From Acetivibrio straminisolvens JCM 21531 (GTDB taxonomy: Bacteria > Bacillota > Clostridia > Acetivibrionales > Acetivibrionaceae): a stretch of DNA of 64,000 bases. The notes under the pieces are model-generated. The model ran no database searches, was not told the DNA's origin, and saw only the letters and a list, made by a program, of their open reading frames with translations. Shown piece by piece: positions 31,466-40,322 of the stretch (the stretch's first letter is position 1; each line of letters opens with the position of its first letter). The position numbers and the translations under genes are program-made. The stretch covers positions 1-64,000 of the forward strand of contig NZ_BAVR01000010.1 in the NCBI RefSeq assembly GCF_000521465.1, given 5' to 3'.

Positions 31466-32373
31466 ATGAGAATAACCAATAATATGATTGTAAACAATAT
31501 GATTAATCATATCGGCAAAAACTTGGCAAGGATGGACAAGTACCAGCAGATGCTGGCTACAGGCAAGAAAATTACCGTTCCTTCAGACGATCCTGTAGTT
31601 GCAGCCAGAGCATTGAAGCTTCGTACAGATGTGGCTCAGATAGAGCAATATAAAACAAATGTAAAGGATGCGATATCTTGGCTGGAAATTACCGAGTCGG
31701 CGCTTAGAAATGTGGGAGACATATTGCAAAGAGCAAGGGAGCTGGCTGTGCAGGCAAGCAGCGGTACTGCCACTGAGGAAGATACACGAAAAATACAGCA
31801 GGAAGTAGAACAGCTGAGAAACCAGTTGATCAAGCTGGGCAATTCTACATATGCGGGAAGATACATTTTTTCCGGCTTTAAGACAAATACCAAGCTTTTA
31901 AACGATGACGGAACTTTTGCTATAGATGTGGCAAATACCGAGGAAATAATTTATCAGATAGGTATAAGTGACAACATAAATATAAATGTAACAGGAGGAG
32001 ACCTTTTTAATGCCGGAAGTGATGCAACGGCTCCTTTGAAGGGTAAGCTCTTTGAGGACTTTGATAACTATATTGCTGCACTAAACTCAGGAGATCACTC
32101 TCTGATAAGTGATGCAATAACAGCTATTGACGAGAATTTTAGTCATCTGCTTCGAATAAGGGCGGATGTCGGTGCCAGATATAATCGCCTTGAATTGACT
32201 TCTGACAGGTTGATATAGATTCCCTTAACTTTATAAAGCTTATGAGTGAAAATGAGGATGTGGATCAGGCTGAAAACATATTGCTTCTAAAGAGTGAGGA
32301 AAATGTCTACAGGGCGTCATTATCTGGTGGTGCCAGAATAATACAAACATCCCTTGTTGACTTTTTAAGATAA
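31466..32373 (+). CDS. flgL: Flagellar hook-associated protein FlgL, frameshifted
   Basis: FlgL (HAP3) is the second hook-filament junction protein. It has the flagellin-like N-terminus MRITNNMIVNNMINHIGKNL with KKITVPSDDPVVAARALKLR, and a C-terminal coiled region. One G is lost near 32214 (TSDRLDIDSLNF). The restored frame ends in ASLSGGARIIQTSLVDFLR at 32373 and gives about 302 aa. A GGAGGGG site precedes the ATG. Confidence 0.92.
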
Positions 32374-32419
32374 GTCTGTGTGATACTGAAATAATACTAG
32401 GTTTAAAGTAGGTGGTAAT

Positions 32420-32998
32420 ATGGGTCTTATTATAACACAAACCCATGCCAGAATCGGTATTGACAGAACTTATTCCAAACTTGAAATTGAAGCGCGGGAT
32501 GCCCGGTTCAAACTTCAACAGGATCACGCACAAGTAAAAATAGAAGCTGAGCTTCCCAGGGTAGAGATTGATCAGTATGAAGCCTTTGCAAGTGCCGGAC
32601 TTAAGAATCATCTGGATTTGAGAAGGGAAATATCTCAAAAAGGGCGTCAAAACGCATTGAAATACATTGGAAAATTGGCCGACGACGGGGATGCCCTGGC
32701 TGCTATTGAAAATGGAGGAAACTTATTTCCCGAGCTTGCAAAGAGGGATTCTTACAAGATGCGGGAATTCAACATTGACGCTATTCCAAAAGCAAGTCCT
32801 AAAGTCTCTGTGACAGGAGAATTGGAAATCGATTTTCCGCAAGACTACCGGAAGATTATTCATAACGGTGTTGAAGGAACTCTTATTCCGGCGAGTTTTA
32901 ATTTGAATTATACTCCTGAAAGAGTAAAAATATATTTGGAACAATATGCATCCATTAAAATTGACTATGTTGAGAATAAAATTGATGCATATGTGTAA
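32420..32998 (+). CDS. yviE: DUF6470 family protein (YviE-like)
   Basis: The 192-aa protein starts with an amphipathic stretch of Ile/His/Arg residues (THARIGIDRTYSKLEIEARD) typical of the YviE family, which lies between flgL and fliW in many Firmicutes. No enzyme motif or membrane segment is visible. Its function is unknown; the fixed position suggests a role in flagellar assembly or in FliW/CsrA control. The frame is intact. Confidence 0.8.
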   Translation: MGLIITQTHARIGIDRTYSKLEIEARDARFKLQQDHAQVKIEAELPRVEIDQYEAFASAGLKNHLDLRREISQKGRQNALKYIGKLADDGDALAAIENGGNLFPELAKRDSYKMREFNIDAIPKASPKVSVTGELEIDFPQDYRKIIHNGVEGTLIPASFNLNYTPERVKIYLEQYASIKIDYVENKIDAYV

Positions 32999-33026
32999 AC
33001 TGTAAATGAAATGTGGAGGAGATAAA

Positions 33027-33506
33027 ATGCTTCTAAAAACCAAACACTTTGGGGAAATAAATATTGATGAGAGCAAAATTATTGATTTTAAGGACGGAAT
33101 ACCCGGGTTTGAAGACTTGAAGCGGTATGTAGTATTGTATGACGGAGACGAGGCTTCGCCGTTTAGGTGGCTTCAGAATGTAGATGACGGACAGCTTGCT
33201 TTTGCAGTGGTTAATCCTTTCCTTATTCTGAAGGATTATGATATCGAGATACCCGAGGAGGCTGTTGAAAGTCTCGAAATTGAGAGTATCCAAGATGTAA
33301 TGGTGCTTTCGATAGTTGTTGTCCCGGAAAATATTTCAGAAATGACTATGAATTTGAAGGCTCCTGTCATTATAAATATAAAAAATAACAAAGGTATGCA
33401 AGTTGTCCTTGACACAGATAGATATAGTGTGAGACACTATATAGTAGAAGAGCTCCGTAGACAGGAGGTAAATGTAGGTGCTGGTTCTGACAAGAAAGAA
33501 AAATGA
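33027..33506 (+). CDS. fliW: Flagellar assembly factor FliW
   Basis: FliW binds either flagellin or CsrA; when flagellin is exported FliW is freed and inhibits CsrA. The product (159 aa) carries [19 protein letters not shown] and [19 protein letters not shown], the family hallmarks. The ATG at 33027 follows GGAGGAG. Its 3' end overlaps csrA by 29 nt, keeping the pair coupled. Confidence 0.95.
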   Translation: MLLKTKHFGEINIDESKIIDFKDGIPGFEDLKRYVVLYDGDEASPFRWLQNVDDGQLAFAVVNPFLILKDYDIEIPEEAVESLEIESIQDVMVLSIVVVPENISEMTMNLKAPVIINIKNNKGMQVVLDTDRYSVRHYIVEELRRQEVNVGAGSDKKEK

Positions 33507-33693
33507 ATCTATAGTTATTAATGACAACATTGAGATTACTATTGTTGACGTTCAAGGGGAGCAGGTGCGTATCGGTATTAATGCCCCGAAGAGCGTTTCT
33601 ATTTACAGGAAAGAAATATTCCTGGAAATACAAGCTGAGAACAAAAAGGCGGCAGAAATTAAGAAAGTGGATTTGAAGGATTTGTTGAAATAG
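33478..33693 (+). CDS. csrA: Carbon storage / translation regulator CsrA
   Basis: CsrA is a dimeric RNA-binding protein that blocks translation at GGA hairpins. The 71-aa product starts (GTG) [14 protein letters not shown] and has the [15 protein letters not shown] core. It lies inside the late flagellar cluster after fliW, as in Bacillus where it represses flagellin. Candidate CsrA hairpins lie in the leaders of all three flagellin genes 2-4 kb downstream. A terminator follows. Confidence 0.95.
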   Translation: MLVLTRKKNESIVINDNIEITIVDVQGEQVRIGINAPKSVSIYRKEIFLEIQAENKKAAEIKKVDLKDLLK

Positions 33694-33724
33694 TAGTAAT
33701 TACAAGTGAATACAAACTTAAACG

Positions 33725-33748
33725 AAGTGGTGATGGGACCACTTTTTT
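33725..33748 (+). terminator. Terminator after csrA
   Basis: A 7-bp stem (33725-33731 with 33738-33744) is followed by T. It ends the flgM-csrA transcription unit. Confidence 0.8.
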
Positions 33749-33784
33749 ATTGCCATAATTTGTTTTTTATTCTCATATATTTTT

Positions 33785-33817
33785 TATGCCTTATTGACTG
33801 ACAGTCAGTAAGGCATA
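33785..33817. promoter_or_regulatory. 33-bp near-perfect palindrome, probable TetR-type operator
   Basis: Fifteen of sixteen base pairs are symmetric around the central A at 33801, with a core of TGACTGACAGTCA and outer arms TATGCCTTA/TAAGGCATA. No T run follows, so it is not a terminator. A TATAAT lies just downstream and the N-terminal remnant of a TetR-family regulator begins 50 nt later. It is therefore probably the operator of that lost regulator. Confidence 0.55.
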
Positions 33818-33866
33818 ATATTTATAATCAAATTAAAAACAAAAGATTATGGTGGTGCTCTAAGTT

Positions 33867-34042
33867 ATGAGGAACGTTAAAAGTCCGGATGAAAGAAGAA
33901 ATGAGATTTTGTGCTTTCAACTATTGTTGGATTTGAAGGAAAGCAGAGAGTTTTTAGCCGGCTTGACGGTATCTTAAAAGAGGTATATGTTAAAGAAGGA
34001 GATATAGTCGGTAAAGGCATGAAATTGGATGTACAAAAATGA
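33867..34042 (+). pseudogene. Remnants of a TetR regulator and an HlyD/RND-type adaptor protein
   Basis: From the ATG at 33867 the reading frame begins MRNVKSPDERRNEIL, the usual start of TetR-family repressors before their DNA-binding domain, and then becomes meaningless and stops at 33977. In another frame (about 33912-34042) the text reads VFSRLDGILKEVYVKEGDIV, like the lipoyl-type hairpin start of efflux adaptor (HlyD/RND) proteins, and ends at once. Two genes of a regulator-plus-efflux locus therefore seem collapsed into 175 bp by a deletion. Unlike other breaks in this window, it cannot be mended by one base. Confidence 0.5.
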
Positions 34043-34088
34043 AATGAGGGAAGGAATGAAGATAAAAAATAAACTTTGAGGTGTTGTT

Positions 34089-35505
34089 ATGTCAATTAAT
34101 AAAGACTTTGAGAGGGAAATAGACAGATTATTCGAGTTACAAAAAAAGAATGTTGTACGGCTTCGTACATCAAGTGTCAATGACAGGATTATGAAACTCA
34201 AAAAATTAAAAGAGTACATATGGGCAAATAGAGAAAAGATACAGGAAGTAGTTTATAATGATCTAAGGAAGCTCCGGAAGAGGTTTTATTAACGGAAATA
34301 TATCCTGTCATTGCAGAAATTAAGCATGTAACGAAAAATCTTAAAAGATGGACAAAGTTGCAAAAAGTCGGAACTCCCGTATCACTTTTTGGTGCAAAAA
34401 GTTTTTGCAGATTTGAGTCAAAAGGGGTGGTATTGATTATTTCGCCATGGAACTATCCCTTTCAGCTTTCGATAGGTCCGTTGGTTACTGCCATTGCGGC
34501 TGGAAATGCAGTTATATTGAAGCCCTCGGAATTAAGTTTAAACACATCTGGCTATATTAAAAAACTTGTAGCAGACATTTTCGATGAGAGCGAGGTTGCA
34601 GTAATCGAAGGTGATGCGGAAGTGGCTCAAAAATTATTGGAGAAAAGCTTTAATCACATATTCTTTACAGGAAGTACGAAGGTTGCAAAATCTGTATTGC
34701 AAAAAGCCTCGGAGGTGTTATCTTCGGTAACCCTCGAACTGGGAGGAAAAAGTCCGGTAATTATTGATGAAAAATTTGATATTAAAGAAGCGGCGAAAAA
34801 AATCACATGGGGAAAATATATAAATGCAGGACAAACATGTATAGCCCCGGATTATGTGTTTGTAAAAAAGGAGCTTGCGGGAGACTTCGTTAACAATTTA
34901 AAACATTATATAAAAAAATACTATTATTCCGGCAGCAGCGAAAGATGCACCAACTATTGCAGTATTATTAACAAACGTCATTTTAACAGGCTGAAAAGTG
35001 TATTCGACATGACAGTAAAAGAGGGGGCAAAAGTCTGTGAAGGCGGATGGTTTATCGAAGAGGAATGCTATATATCACCTACCGTTTTAACGGATGTGGG
35101 AAAAGACTCACATATAATGGAGGAGGAGATTTTCGGGCCAATTTTACCGGTGCTGACTTATGAGGGTATTGATGATGTTATTGAATATATAAACTCGAAA
35201 CCCACTCCTTTGGTTTTGTATGTTTTTAGCAGAGACAAAAGGTTTTACACGCATATAATCAACAACGTAATTTCCGGAGATTGCTTGATAAATGATGTAA
35301 TAGCCCATTATGCCAATCATAAATTACCCTTTGGAGGCACAACGCCAGTGGAATCGGCAAATCCCACGGTTATTACGGATTTAAAGAGTTTTCACATCTG
35401 CGTTCAATTATGGTACAGCCTAAACATACAATGATACAATTGCTTTATCCTCCATACAGCGATTTTGTAAAAAAGCTGATTAGGTGGAGTGTAAAATATT
35501 TTTAA
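34089..35505 (+). CDS. Class 3-type aldehyde dehydrogenase, two frameshifts
   Basis: This NAD(P)-dependent aldehyde oxidation enzyme of the short class 3 type lacks the N-terminal extension of long-chain ALDHs. Visible motifs are ISPWNYPFQLSIGPLV, the FFTGSTKVAK coenzyme loop, the catalytic glutamate in TLELGGKSP and the catalytic cysteine in NAGQTCIAPDY. One A is lost near 34272 and another near 35342; repair gives about 472 aa ending at 35505. The natural substrate is unknown. It is an outsider between csrA and the flagellins and may have been linked with the efflux remnants just upstream. Confidence 0.88.
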
Positions 35506-35559
35506 GTCAATTTTTCCCGTTCAAATCATAAATTTCCCATAAAAAAAAGATAAATTTAT

Positions 35560-35587
35560 TAAAGTATAGTTTGATTTTACCCGATAA
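35560..35587 (+). promoter_or_regulatory. Sigma-D (sigma-28) type promoter of the flagellin cluster
   Basis: TAAA (35560-35563), 16 nt, then CCCGATAA (35580-35587). This closely fits the motility sigma consensus. The predicted start falls at about 35594, exactly where a long hairpin begins. Only the first of the three flagellin genes has such a promoter, so all three are probably transcribed from here. Confidence 0.75.
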
Positions 35588-35594
35588 ATATGAT

Positions 35595-35655
35595 GTACAG
35601 AGATAATGGCAATTTATCTATATTGGCGCCAAATAGATAAATGCCATATCTGTAC
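35595..35655 (+). promoter_or_regulatory. Long hairpin at the predicted 5' end of flagellin mRNA
   Basis: Two arms of about 29 nt fold around a GGCGCC centre: GTACAGA at 35595 pairs with TCTGTAC ending at 35655, with ATGGCA/TGCCAT and TTTATCTAT/ATAGATAAA between and a few single-base bulges. A run of seven T begins six bases later, too far for a standard terminator. A stem at the extreme 5' end would protect an abundant mRNA from decay. Control by attenuation or protein binding is the alternative. Confidence 0.6.
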
Positions 35656-35683
35656 GCAAAATTTTTTTATCAATGCGCTTAAA

Positions 35684-35715
35684 GGAAAGGATTCCAAAGC
35701 GAAAATCAAGGAGGA
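35684..35715 (+). promoter_or_regulatory. CsrA-type sites in the first flagellin leader
   Basis: GGAA-AGGA-TTCC (35684-35695) forms a 4-bp hairpin with GGA in the loop, the classic CsrA target. A second GGA lies in the ribosome site AAGGAGGA (35708-35715). The two-site layout mirrors the hag leader of Bacillus. CsrA and FliW are encoded 2 kb upstream. Confidence 0.6.
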
Positions 35716-35722
35716 ATGATTT

Positions 35723-36544
35723 ATGAGAATCAACAATAACATTATGGCGTATAACGCCCACAGGCAGTTAAAAGTGAATGCATCGGCACAGGAAAAGTCC
35801 CTTGAGAAATTGTCATCAGGTTACAAGATCAACAGAGCCGGAGACGATGCAGCAGGTCTGTCCATCTCAGAAAAGATGAGAGCGCAGATTAGAGGTTTGC
35901 AGATGGCATCAAAAAATGCCCAGGACGGTATTTCATTGATACAGACAGCAGAAGGAGCATTGCAGGAAACTCATGCAATACTTCAAAGAATGAGAGAGCT
36001 TGCAGTGCAGGCTGCAAACGATACAAACGTAGCTAAGGATAGAAGTGCCATAGCCCTCGAAATAAAGGAACTCTCGGACGAAGTAACCAGAATAGCGCAA
36101 AAAACCCAGTTTAACACCAGAACACTGTTGGCCGGCGGATTGGCTAGTTCAAATGGAATTACAATTCAAATTGGTGCCAATAAAGGAGAGACCTTAACTA
36201 TATCAATAGGAACAATGACAGCTGCAAAACTTTCAATATCAGCTCTGAGCGTTGCAAGTACTTTGGCAGCTCAATCGGCTATTTCGAAGATTAATGATGC
36301 AATTAATTCAGTATCGAAAGAAAGAGCAAGTCTTGGAGCTAAACAGAACAGGTTGGAGCATACAATAAAGAACCTCGATACAGCAGCAGAGAACTTGCAG
36401 GCATCTGAATCAAGAATTAGAGACGTAGACATGGCTCAGGAAATGATGAACTTTACAAAGAACAATATTCTCAATCAGGCTGCTACAGCAATGTTGGCAC
36501 AAGCCAATATGGTTCCGCAGGGAGTTCTTCAGTTACTGGGATAG
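35723..36544 (+). CDS. hag: Flagellin, copy 1
   Basis: The filament protein, 273 aa, has only the conserved D0/D1 helices (MRINNNIMAYNAHRQL at the start, NFTKNNILNQAATAMLAQAN at the end) and a short variable middle (about residues 135-205) without D2/D3 domains. The middle is rich in Ser and Thr, possible O-glycosylation sites for the downstream island. It follows a sigma-D-type promoter, a long leader hairpin and CsrA-type sites. The frame is intact. Confidence 0.96.
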   Translation: MRINNNIMAYNAHRQLKVNASAQEKSLEKLSSGYKINRAGDDAAGLSISEKMRAQIRGLQMASKNAQDGISLIQTAEGALQETHAILQRMRELAVQAANDTNVAKDRSAIALEIKELSDEVTRIAQKTQFNTRTLLAGGLASSNGITIQIGANKGETLTISIGTMTAAKLSISALSVASTLAAQSAISKINDAINSVSKERASLGAKQNRLEHTIKNLDTAAENLQASESRIRDVDMAQEMMNFTKNNILNQAATAMLAQANMVPQGVLQLLG

Positions 36545-36584
36545 TACTTAGCATTTTGATTAATTATCTTTAAACCCAAAATTG

Positions 36585-36598
36585 TGGCAAGGATGCCA
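36585..36598 (+). promoter_or_regulatory. CsrA-type hairpin in the second flagellin leader
   Basis: TGGC-AAGGAT-GCCA folds into a 4-bp stem with GGA in the six-base loop, very close to the CsrA consensus. It lies 25 nt before the start codon, with a second GGA in the ribosome site. Confidence 0.6.
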
Positions 36599-36622
36599 TG
36601 AAAATCAAGGAGGAATGAATTT

Positions 36623-37443
36623 ATGAGAATTAACAATAACATTATGGCGTATAACGCCCACAGACAGTTAAAAGTAAATGCATCGGCACAGGAAAAGTCC
36701 TTGGAGAAATTATCATCAGGTTATAGGATCAACAGAGCCGGAGACGATGCAGCAGGTCTGTCCATCTCTGAAAAGATGAGAGCCCAGATTAGAGGTCTGC
36801 AGATGGCATCAAAAAATGCTCAGGACGGTATTTCATTGATACAGACAGCAGAAGGAGCATTGCAGGAAACTCATGCAATACTTCAAAGAATGAGAGAGCT
36901 TGCAGTGCAGGCTGCAAACGATACAAACGTAACGAAGGACAGAAGTGCCATAGCCCTTGAAATAAAAGAATTAGCAGAAGAAGTAACTAGAATAGCAAAT
37001 AAAACCCAGTTCAACACCAGAACACTGTTGGCCGGCGGATTAACAAGTGCGAATCCGGTTACAATTCAAATAGGTGCCAATAAAGGTGAAACCTTGACTA
37101 TAACAATAGGAACAATGACAGCTACAAAGCTTGCGGTATCGGGTCTGACTGTTAACAATTCTGCAAATGCTCAATCGGCTATTACAAAAATTAACTCAGC
37201 AATCAACACAGTATCAACAGAAAGGGCAAAACTTGGAGCTAAACAGAACAGGTTGGAGCATACAATAAAGAACCTTGATACAGCAGCAGAGAACTTGCAG
37301 GCATCTGAATCAAGAATCAGAGACGTAGACATGGCTCAGGAAATGATGAACTTTACAAAGAATAATATTCTCAATCAGGCTGCTACAGCAATGTTGGCAC
37401 AAGCAATATGGTTCCGCAGGGAGTTCTTCAGTTACTGGGATAG
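36623..37443 (+). CDS. hag: Flagellin, copy 2 (frameshift near the end)
   Basis: This is the second of three tandem flagellins, about 273 aa after restoring one C near 37404, where copies 1 and 3 read LAQAN and this one runs into a wrong tail. The end then becomes VPQGVLQLLG at 37443. Its N- and C-terminal thirds match copy 1 almost exactly. The variable centre (residues about 137-205) differs by many Ser/Thr/Ala/Asn changes. It has no promoter of its own that I can see. Confidence 0.94.
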
Positions 37444-37484
37444 TACTTAGTATATTGATTAATTATTTTTGAACAATAAATTAT

Positions 37485-37496
37485 GGCAAGGATGCA
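37485..37496 (+). promoter_or_regulatory. CsrA-type site in the third flagellin leader
   Basis: GGCAAGGATGC is the same element as before copy 2 but with one C fewer, so the stem shrinks to two or three pairs. The lost C may be a homopolymer sequencing error. Confidence 0.5.
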
Positions 37497-37519
37497 TGAA
37501 AATCAAGGAGGAATGATTT

Positions 37520-38338
37520 ATGAGAATTAACAATAACATTATGGCGTATAACGCTCATAGACAATTAAAAGTAAATGCATCCGCACAGGAAAAGTCCCTT
37601 GAAAAATTGTCATCAGGCTACAAAATCAACAGAGCCGGAGACGATGCGGCAGGTCTCTCCATCTCAGAAAAGATGAGAGCGCAGATTAGAGGTTTGCAGA
37701 TGGCATCAAAAAATGCTCAGGACGGTATTTCGTTGATACAGACTGCAGAAGGGGCATTGACTGAAACTCACGCAATACTTCAAAGAATGAGAGAGCTTGC
37801 AGTGCAGGCTGCAAACGACACAAACGTGGCTAAGGATAGAAGTGCTATCAAACTTGAATTGAATGAATTGGCTGCAGAAATCACACGTATAGGTGATAAG
37901 ACTCAGTTCAACACCCAGAATTTGCTGACAGGAAGCTTAAGTGGAAAGATACTGCAGATTGGTGCCAATAAAGGTGAGGTTCTCTCAATTACAGTAGGAG
38001 ATATGAGATCTACCGCTTTAGGTGTACAAGCAACTGCCTTGTTGGTAGATACATCCAGTAATGCCCAAGCTACTATTGCGCTGGTCAATTCAGCAATTAA
38101 CAAAGTATCAACAGAAAGGGCAAAACTTGGAGCTAAACAGAACAGGTTGGAGCATACAATAAAGAACCTTGATACAGCAGCAGAGAACCTGCAGGCATCT
38201 GAATCAAGAATCAGAGACGTAGACATGGCTCAGGAAATGATGAACTTTACAAAGAATAATATTCTCAATCAGGCTGCTACGGCAATGTTGGCTCAAGCCA
38301 ACCAGGTTCCGCAGGGAGTTCTTCAGTTATTGGGCTAA
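37520..38338 (+). CDS. hag: Flagellin, copy 3
   Basis: The third tandem flagellin, 272 aa and intact, has the most divergent centre of the three (TGSLSGKILQIGANKGEVLS onward). It differs from copies 1 and 2 from about residue 112 to residue 205. Ends are the standard D0/D1 helices, finishing VPQGVLQLLG. A strong terminator follows about 40 nt later. Confidence 0.95.
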   Translation: MRINNNIMAYNAHRQLKVNASAQEKSLEKLSSGYKINRAGDDAAGLSISEKMRAQIRGLQMASKNAQDGISLIQTAEGALTETHAILQRMRELAVQAANDTNVAKDRSAIKLELNELAAEITRIGDKTQFNTQNLLTGSLSGKILQIGANKGEVLSITVGDMRSTALGVQATALLVDTSSNAQATIALVNSAINKVSTERAKLGAKQNRLEHTIKNLDTAAENLQASESRIRDVDMAQEMMNFTKNNILNQAATAMLAQANQVPQGVLQLLG

Positions 38339-38380
38339 ATTATAATGCAAAATTATAATGTAGCATAATGTTGCTGAACA

Positions 38381-38414
38381 AAAGGCCGGCAGGGATTCTT
38401 GCCGGCCTTTTTTA
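38381..38414 (+). terminator. Terminator after the flagellin cluster
   Basis: An 11-bp perfect GC-rich stem (38381-38391 with 38400-38410) is followed by T. It should separate flagellin mRNA from the glycosylation island, which begins only 30 nt later; partial read-through could feed the island. Confidence 0.9.
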
Positions 38415-38440
38415 GAATATTTAACATGCAGGAGGAGTTT

Positions 38441-40291
38441 ATGGGCGACATATTCAGGCATAATATCGATGCTTTAAAGGAAAAATATCCGTATTTGGCA
38501 CAAGTTTTCGAAGATTTGAATACTAAAGATTTCGAAAGCAGTGTTGTCCTTGAAAAGTCAAGGAACGGAATGCCAAACTTTAAAGTAAGAAAGGGAGAAC
38601 ACACATTTTTTGTGCACAGCACATATGACCCCAAGACAGAGGCGGTTCGATGGACAGAAAGAATTGATTTAAAAGGTTTTGATACAATTGCAGTTTTAGG
38701 TGTTGGATGCGGATATCATATTGAAGAACTTGAAAAAAGATTTCCCGATAAAAACAAAATTGTAATTGAGCCCGACAGAAATGTGTTTCTAAAGCTTCTT
38801 AACACAAGAGATATTACACATTTAATATTGAATGAAAACATACTGTTTATAATTACTGAAGATACCGAAGATGCCGGAAGGGTATTCTTATCGCTCAGGG
38901 AAGAAGGTCAGATAGACAGTGTGGAGTTTAGTGAATTGTTAAGTTATAGAAAAGTTTATGAGGAATGGTGGTTGAATTTAAAAAAAGATTATATAAGATT
39001 TGCGAAATTGCATCAAATAAATACCAATACAAGTGTTTTTTTTGCGGAAACATGGTTAACCAATTTGTTTGAGGGAATGTTACAGTTGGCAAGAAGCGCA
39101 CATATCAAGGAATATAAATCTGCTTTTGCCAATATTCCCGCAATTATTGTCTCTGCAGGTCCGGCATTGAATAGAAATATACATCTTTTAAAAGATTTGT
39201 ACGATAAAGCTGTCATCATTTCAGCAGGTTCTTCAATTAATATTTTGGAAAACAGGGGGATTACACCCCATATTATGGTGGGCGTGGATGGCGGTGAGGC
39301 TGAAAGCCGGATATTTAACAATGTAAAATCCGATGAAATATATTTTGCTTATACTCTTTCGGTTCATTATGACGGGCTGAAAAATTATAACGGACCGAAA
39401 ATATATTTTAAAACCAATGTACTTGAATATGGAGACTGGATTGACAATAAGATGGGAATTGACGGTGCAGAATACTTGCGCTCCGGTTCTTCTGTGTCGA
39501 ATCTATCCTTGGATATTGCCAGGTATATGGGATGCAATCCGATAATTTTAATAGGTCAGAATTTGTCTTTTCCAAATATGGAATCTTACGCACAAGGAGC
39601 AGTATTAAAGCAGGAACAGGACAAAAGCATCCGGGAGCATATAGAGCAAAACATCAAATACTATCTCCTTGAAAAAGATATTTACGGTAATGATGTATAT
39701 ACCACTGAGAGTATGCTTTCCATAAAATTTTATTTTGAGGAATATGTCAGGATCTATTCGGACAGGTTGTATTTGAATGGCTCCGAAGATGGGTTGCCGA
39801 TAAGAGGAATAGAGAATGTGCCTTTAAATGAAATCATAGAAAGATACTGCACAAAGGAATATGACATTAAGGGAATGCTGGATAAGAAATTCAAAGAGGA
39901 ATTTGATGCAGGAAGTGTAAAAGACAAAGAAGCCAAAATTAGAAATATTTTGGATAACATTCACAATCAAAGCAGTGAAATAAAACAAAAAGCTATAAAG
40001 AGAATAGATTTAATTCTCGATATATTAAATAATATTAGAGGTAATCACAATGCCAAGTGGAAGCAGATTGACAGGTTAACAGATGAAATCGAGAACTGTG
40101 ATATCTATAAATATTTCGTTGAACCTTTAAGTAAATACTTTATTCAGGCCATTAAGAATGAAAGAGAAAGAAGAATGGAACATATATCCGATATACAGGA
40201 GAGATTAAAATATCTGTATGAGGGATTGCTTATGCAGTATACCGAAGTAAAAGAAAAAATTGTCCTTATTGACGAATTGTCAAAAAAGTAA
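38441..40291 (+). CDS. Maf-type flagellin glycosyltransferase (DUF115/MptE-like), copy 1
   Basis: Motility accessory factors transfer nonulosonic acids such as pseudaminic acid to Ser/Thr of flagellin. The intact 616-aa protein has an N-terminal domain, the central DUF115 core (IPAIIVSAGPALNRNIHLL, ISAGSSINILENRGITP, DGGEAE, LIGQNLSFP) and a helical C-terminal part. The ATG at 38441 follows GGAGGAG. It is the first gene after the flagellins. A second Maf lies one gene downstream. Confidence 0.88.
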   Translation: MGDIFRHNIDALKEKYPYLAQVFEDLNTKDFESSVVLEKSRNGMPNFKVRKGEHTFFVHSTYDPKTEAVRWTERIDLKGFDTIAVLGVGCGYHIEELEKRFPDKNKIVIEPDRNVFLKLLNTRDITHLILNENILFIITEDTEDAGRVFLSLREEGQIDSVEFSELLSYRKVYEEWWLNLKKDYIRFAKLHQINTNTSVFFAETWLTNLFEGMLQLARSAHIKEYKSAFANIPAIIVSAGPALNRNIHLLKDLYDKAVIISAGSSINILENRGITPHIMVGVDGGEAESRIFNNVKSDEIYFAYTLSVHYDGLKNYNGPKIYFKTNVLEYGDWIDNKMGIDGAEYLRSGSSVSNLSLDIARYMGCNPIILIGQNLSFPNMESYAQGAVLKQEQDKSIREHIEQNIKYYLLEKDIYGNDVYTTESMLSIKFYFEEYVRIYSDRLYLNGSEDGLPIRGIENVPLNEIIERYCTKEYDIKGMLDKKFKEEFDAGSVKDKEAKIRNILDNIHNQSSEIKQKAIKRIDLILDILNNIRGNHNAKWKQIDRLTDEIENCDIYKYFVEPLSKYFIQAIKNERERRMEHISDIQERLKYLYEGLLMQYTEVKEKIVLIDELSKK

Positions 40292-40322
40292 TAGAAGAAA
40301 TTGATAAAAAGGAGGGAGTAGA

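Larger units (their letters stand above)
35700..38338 (+). repeat. Tandem triplication of a flagellin unit
   Basis: Three direct repeats of about 0.9 kb each contain a ribosome site (ATCAAGGAGGAATGA) and a flagellin gene. The first 400 bases and last 200 bases of the genes are nearly identical at the DNA level. The middle about 200 bases differ. The pattern suggests ongoing gene conversion of the ends. Confidence 0.8.

Noticed and set aside
35655-35669. Intrinsic terminator after the flagellin leader hairpin
   Set aside because: The T run starts six bases after the stem, outside the range in which such hairpins stop transcription well.
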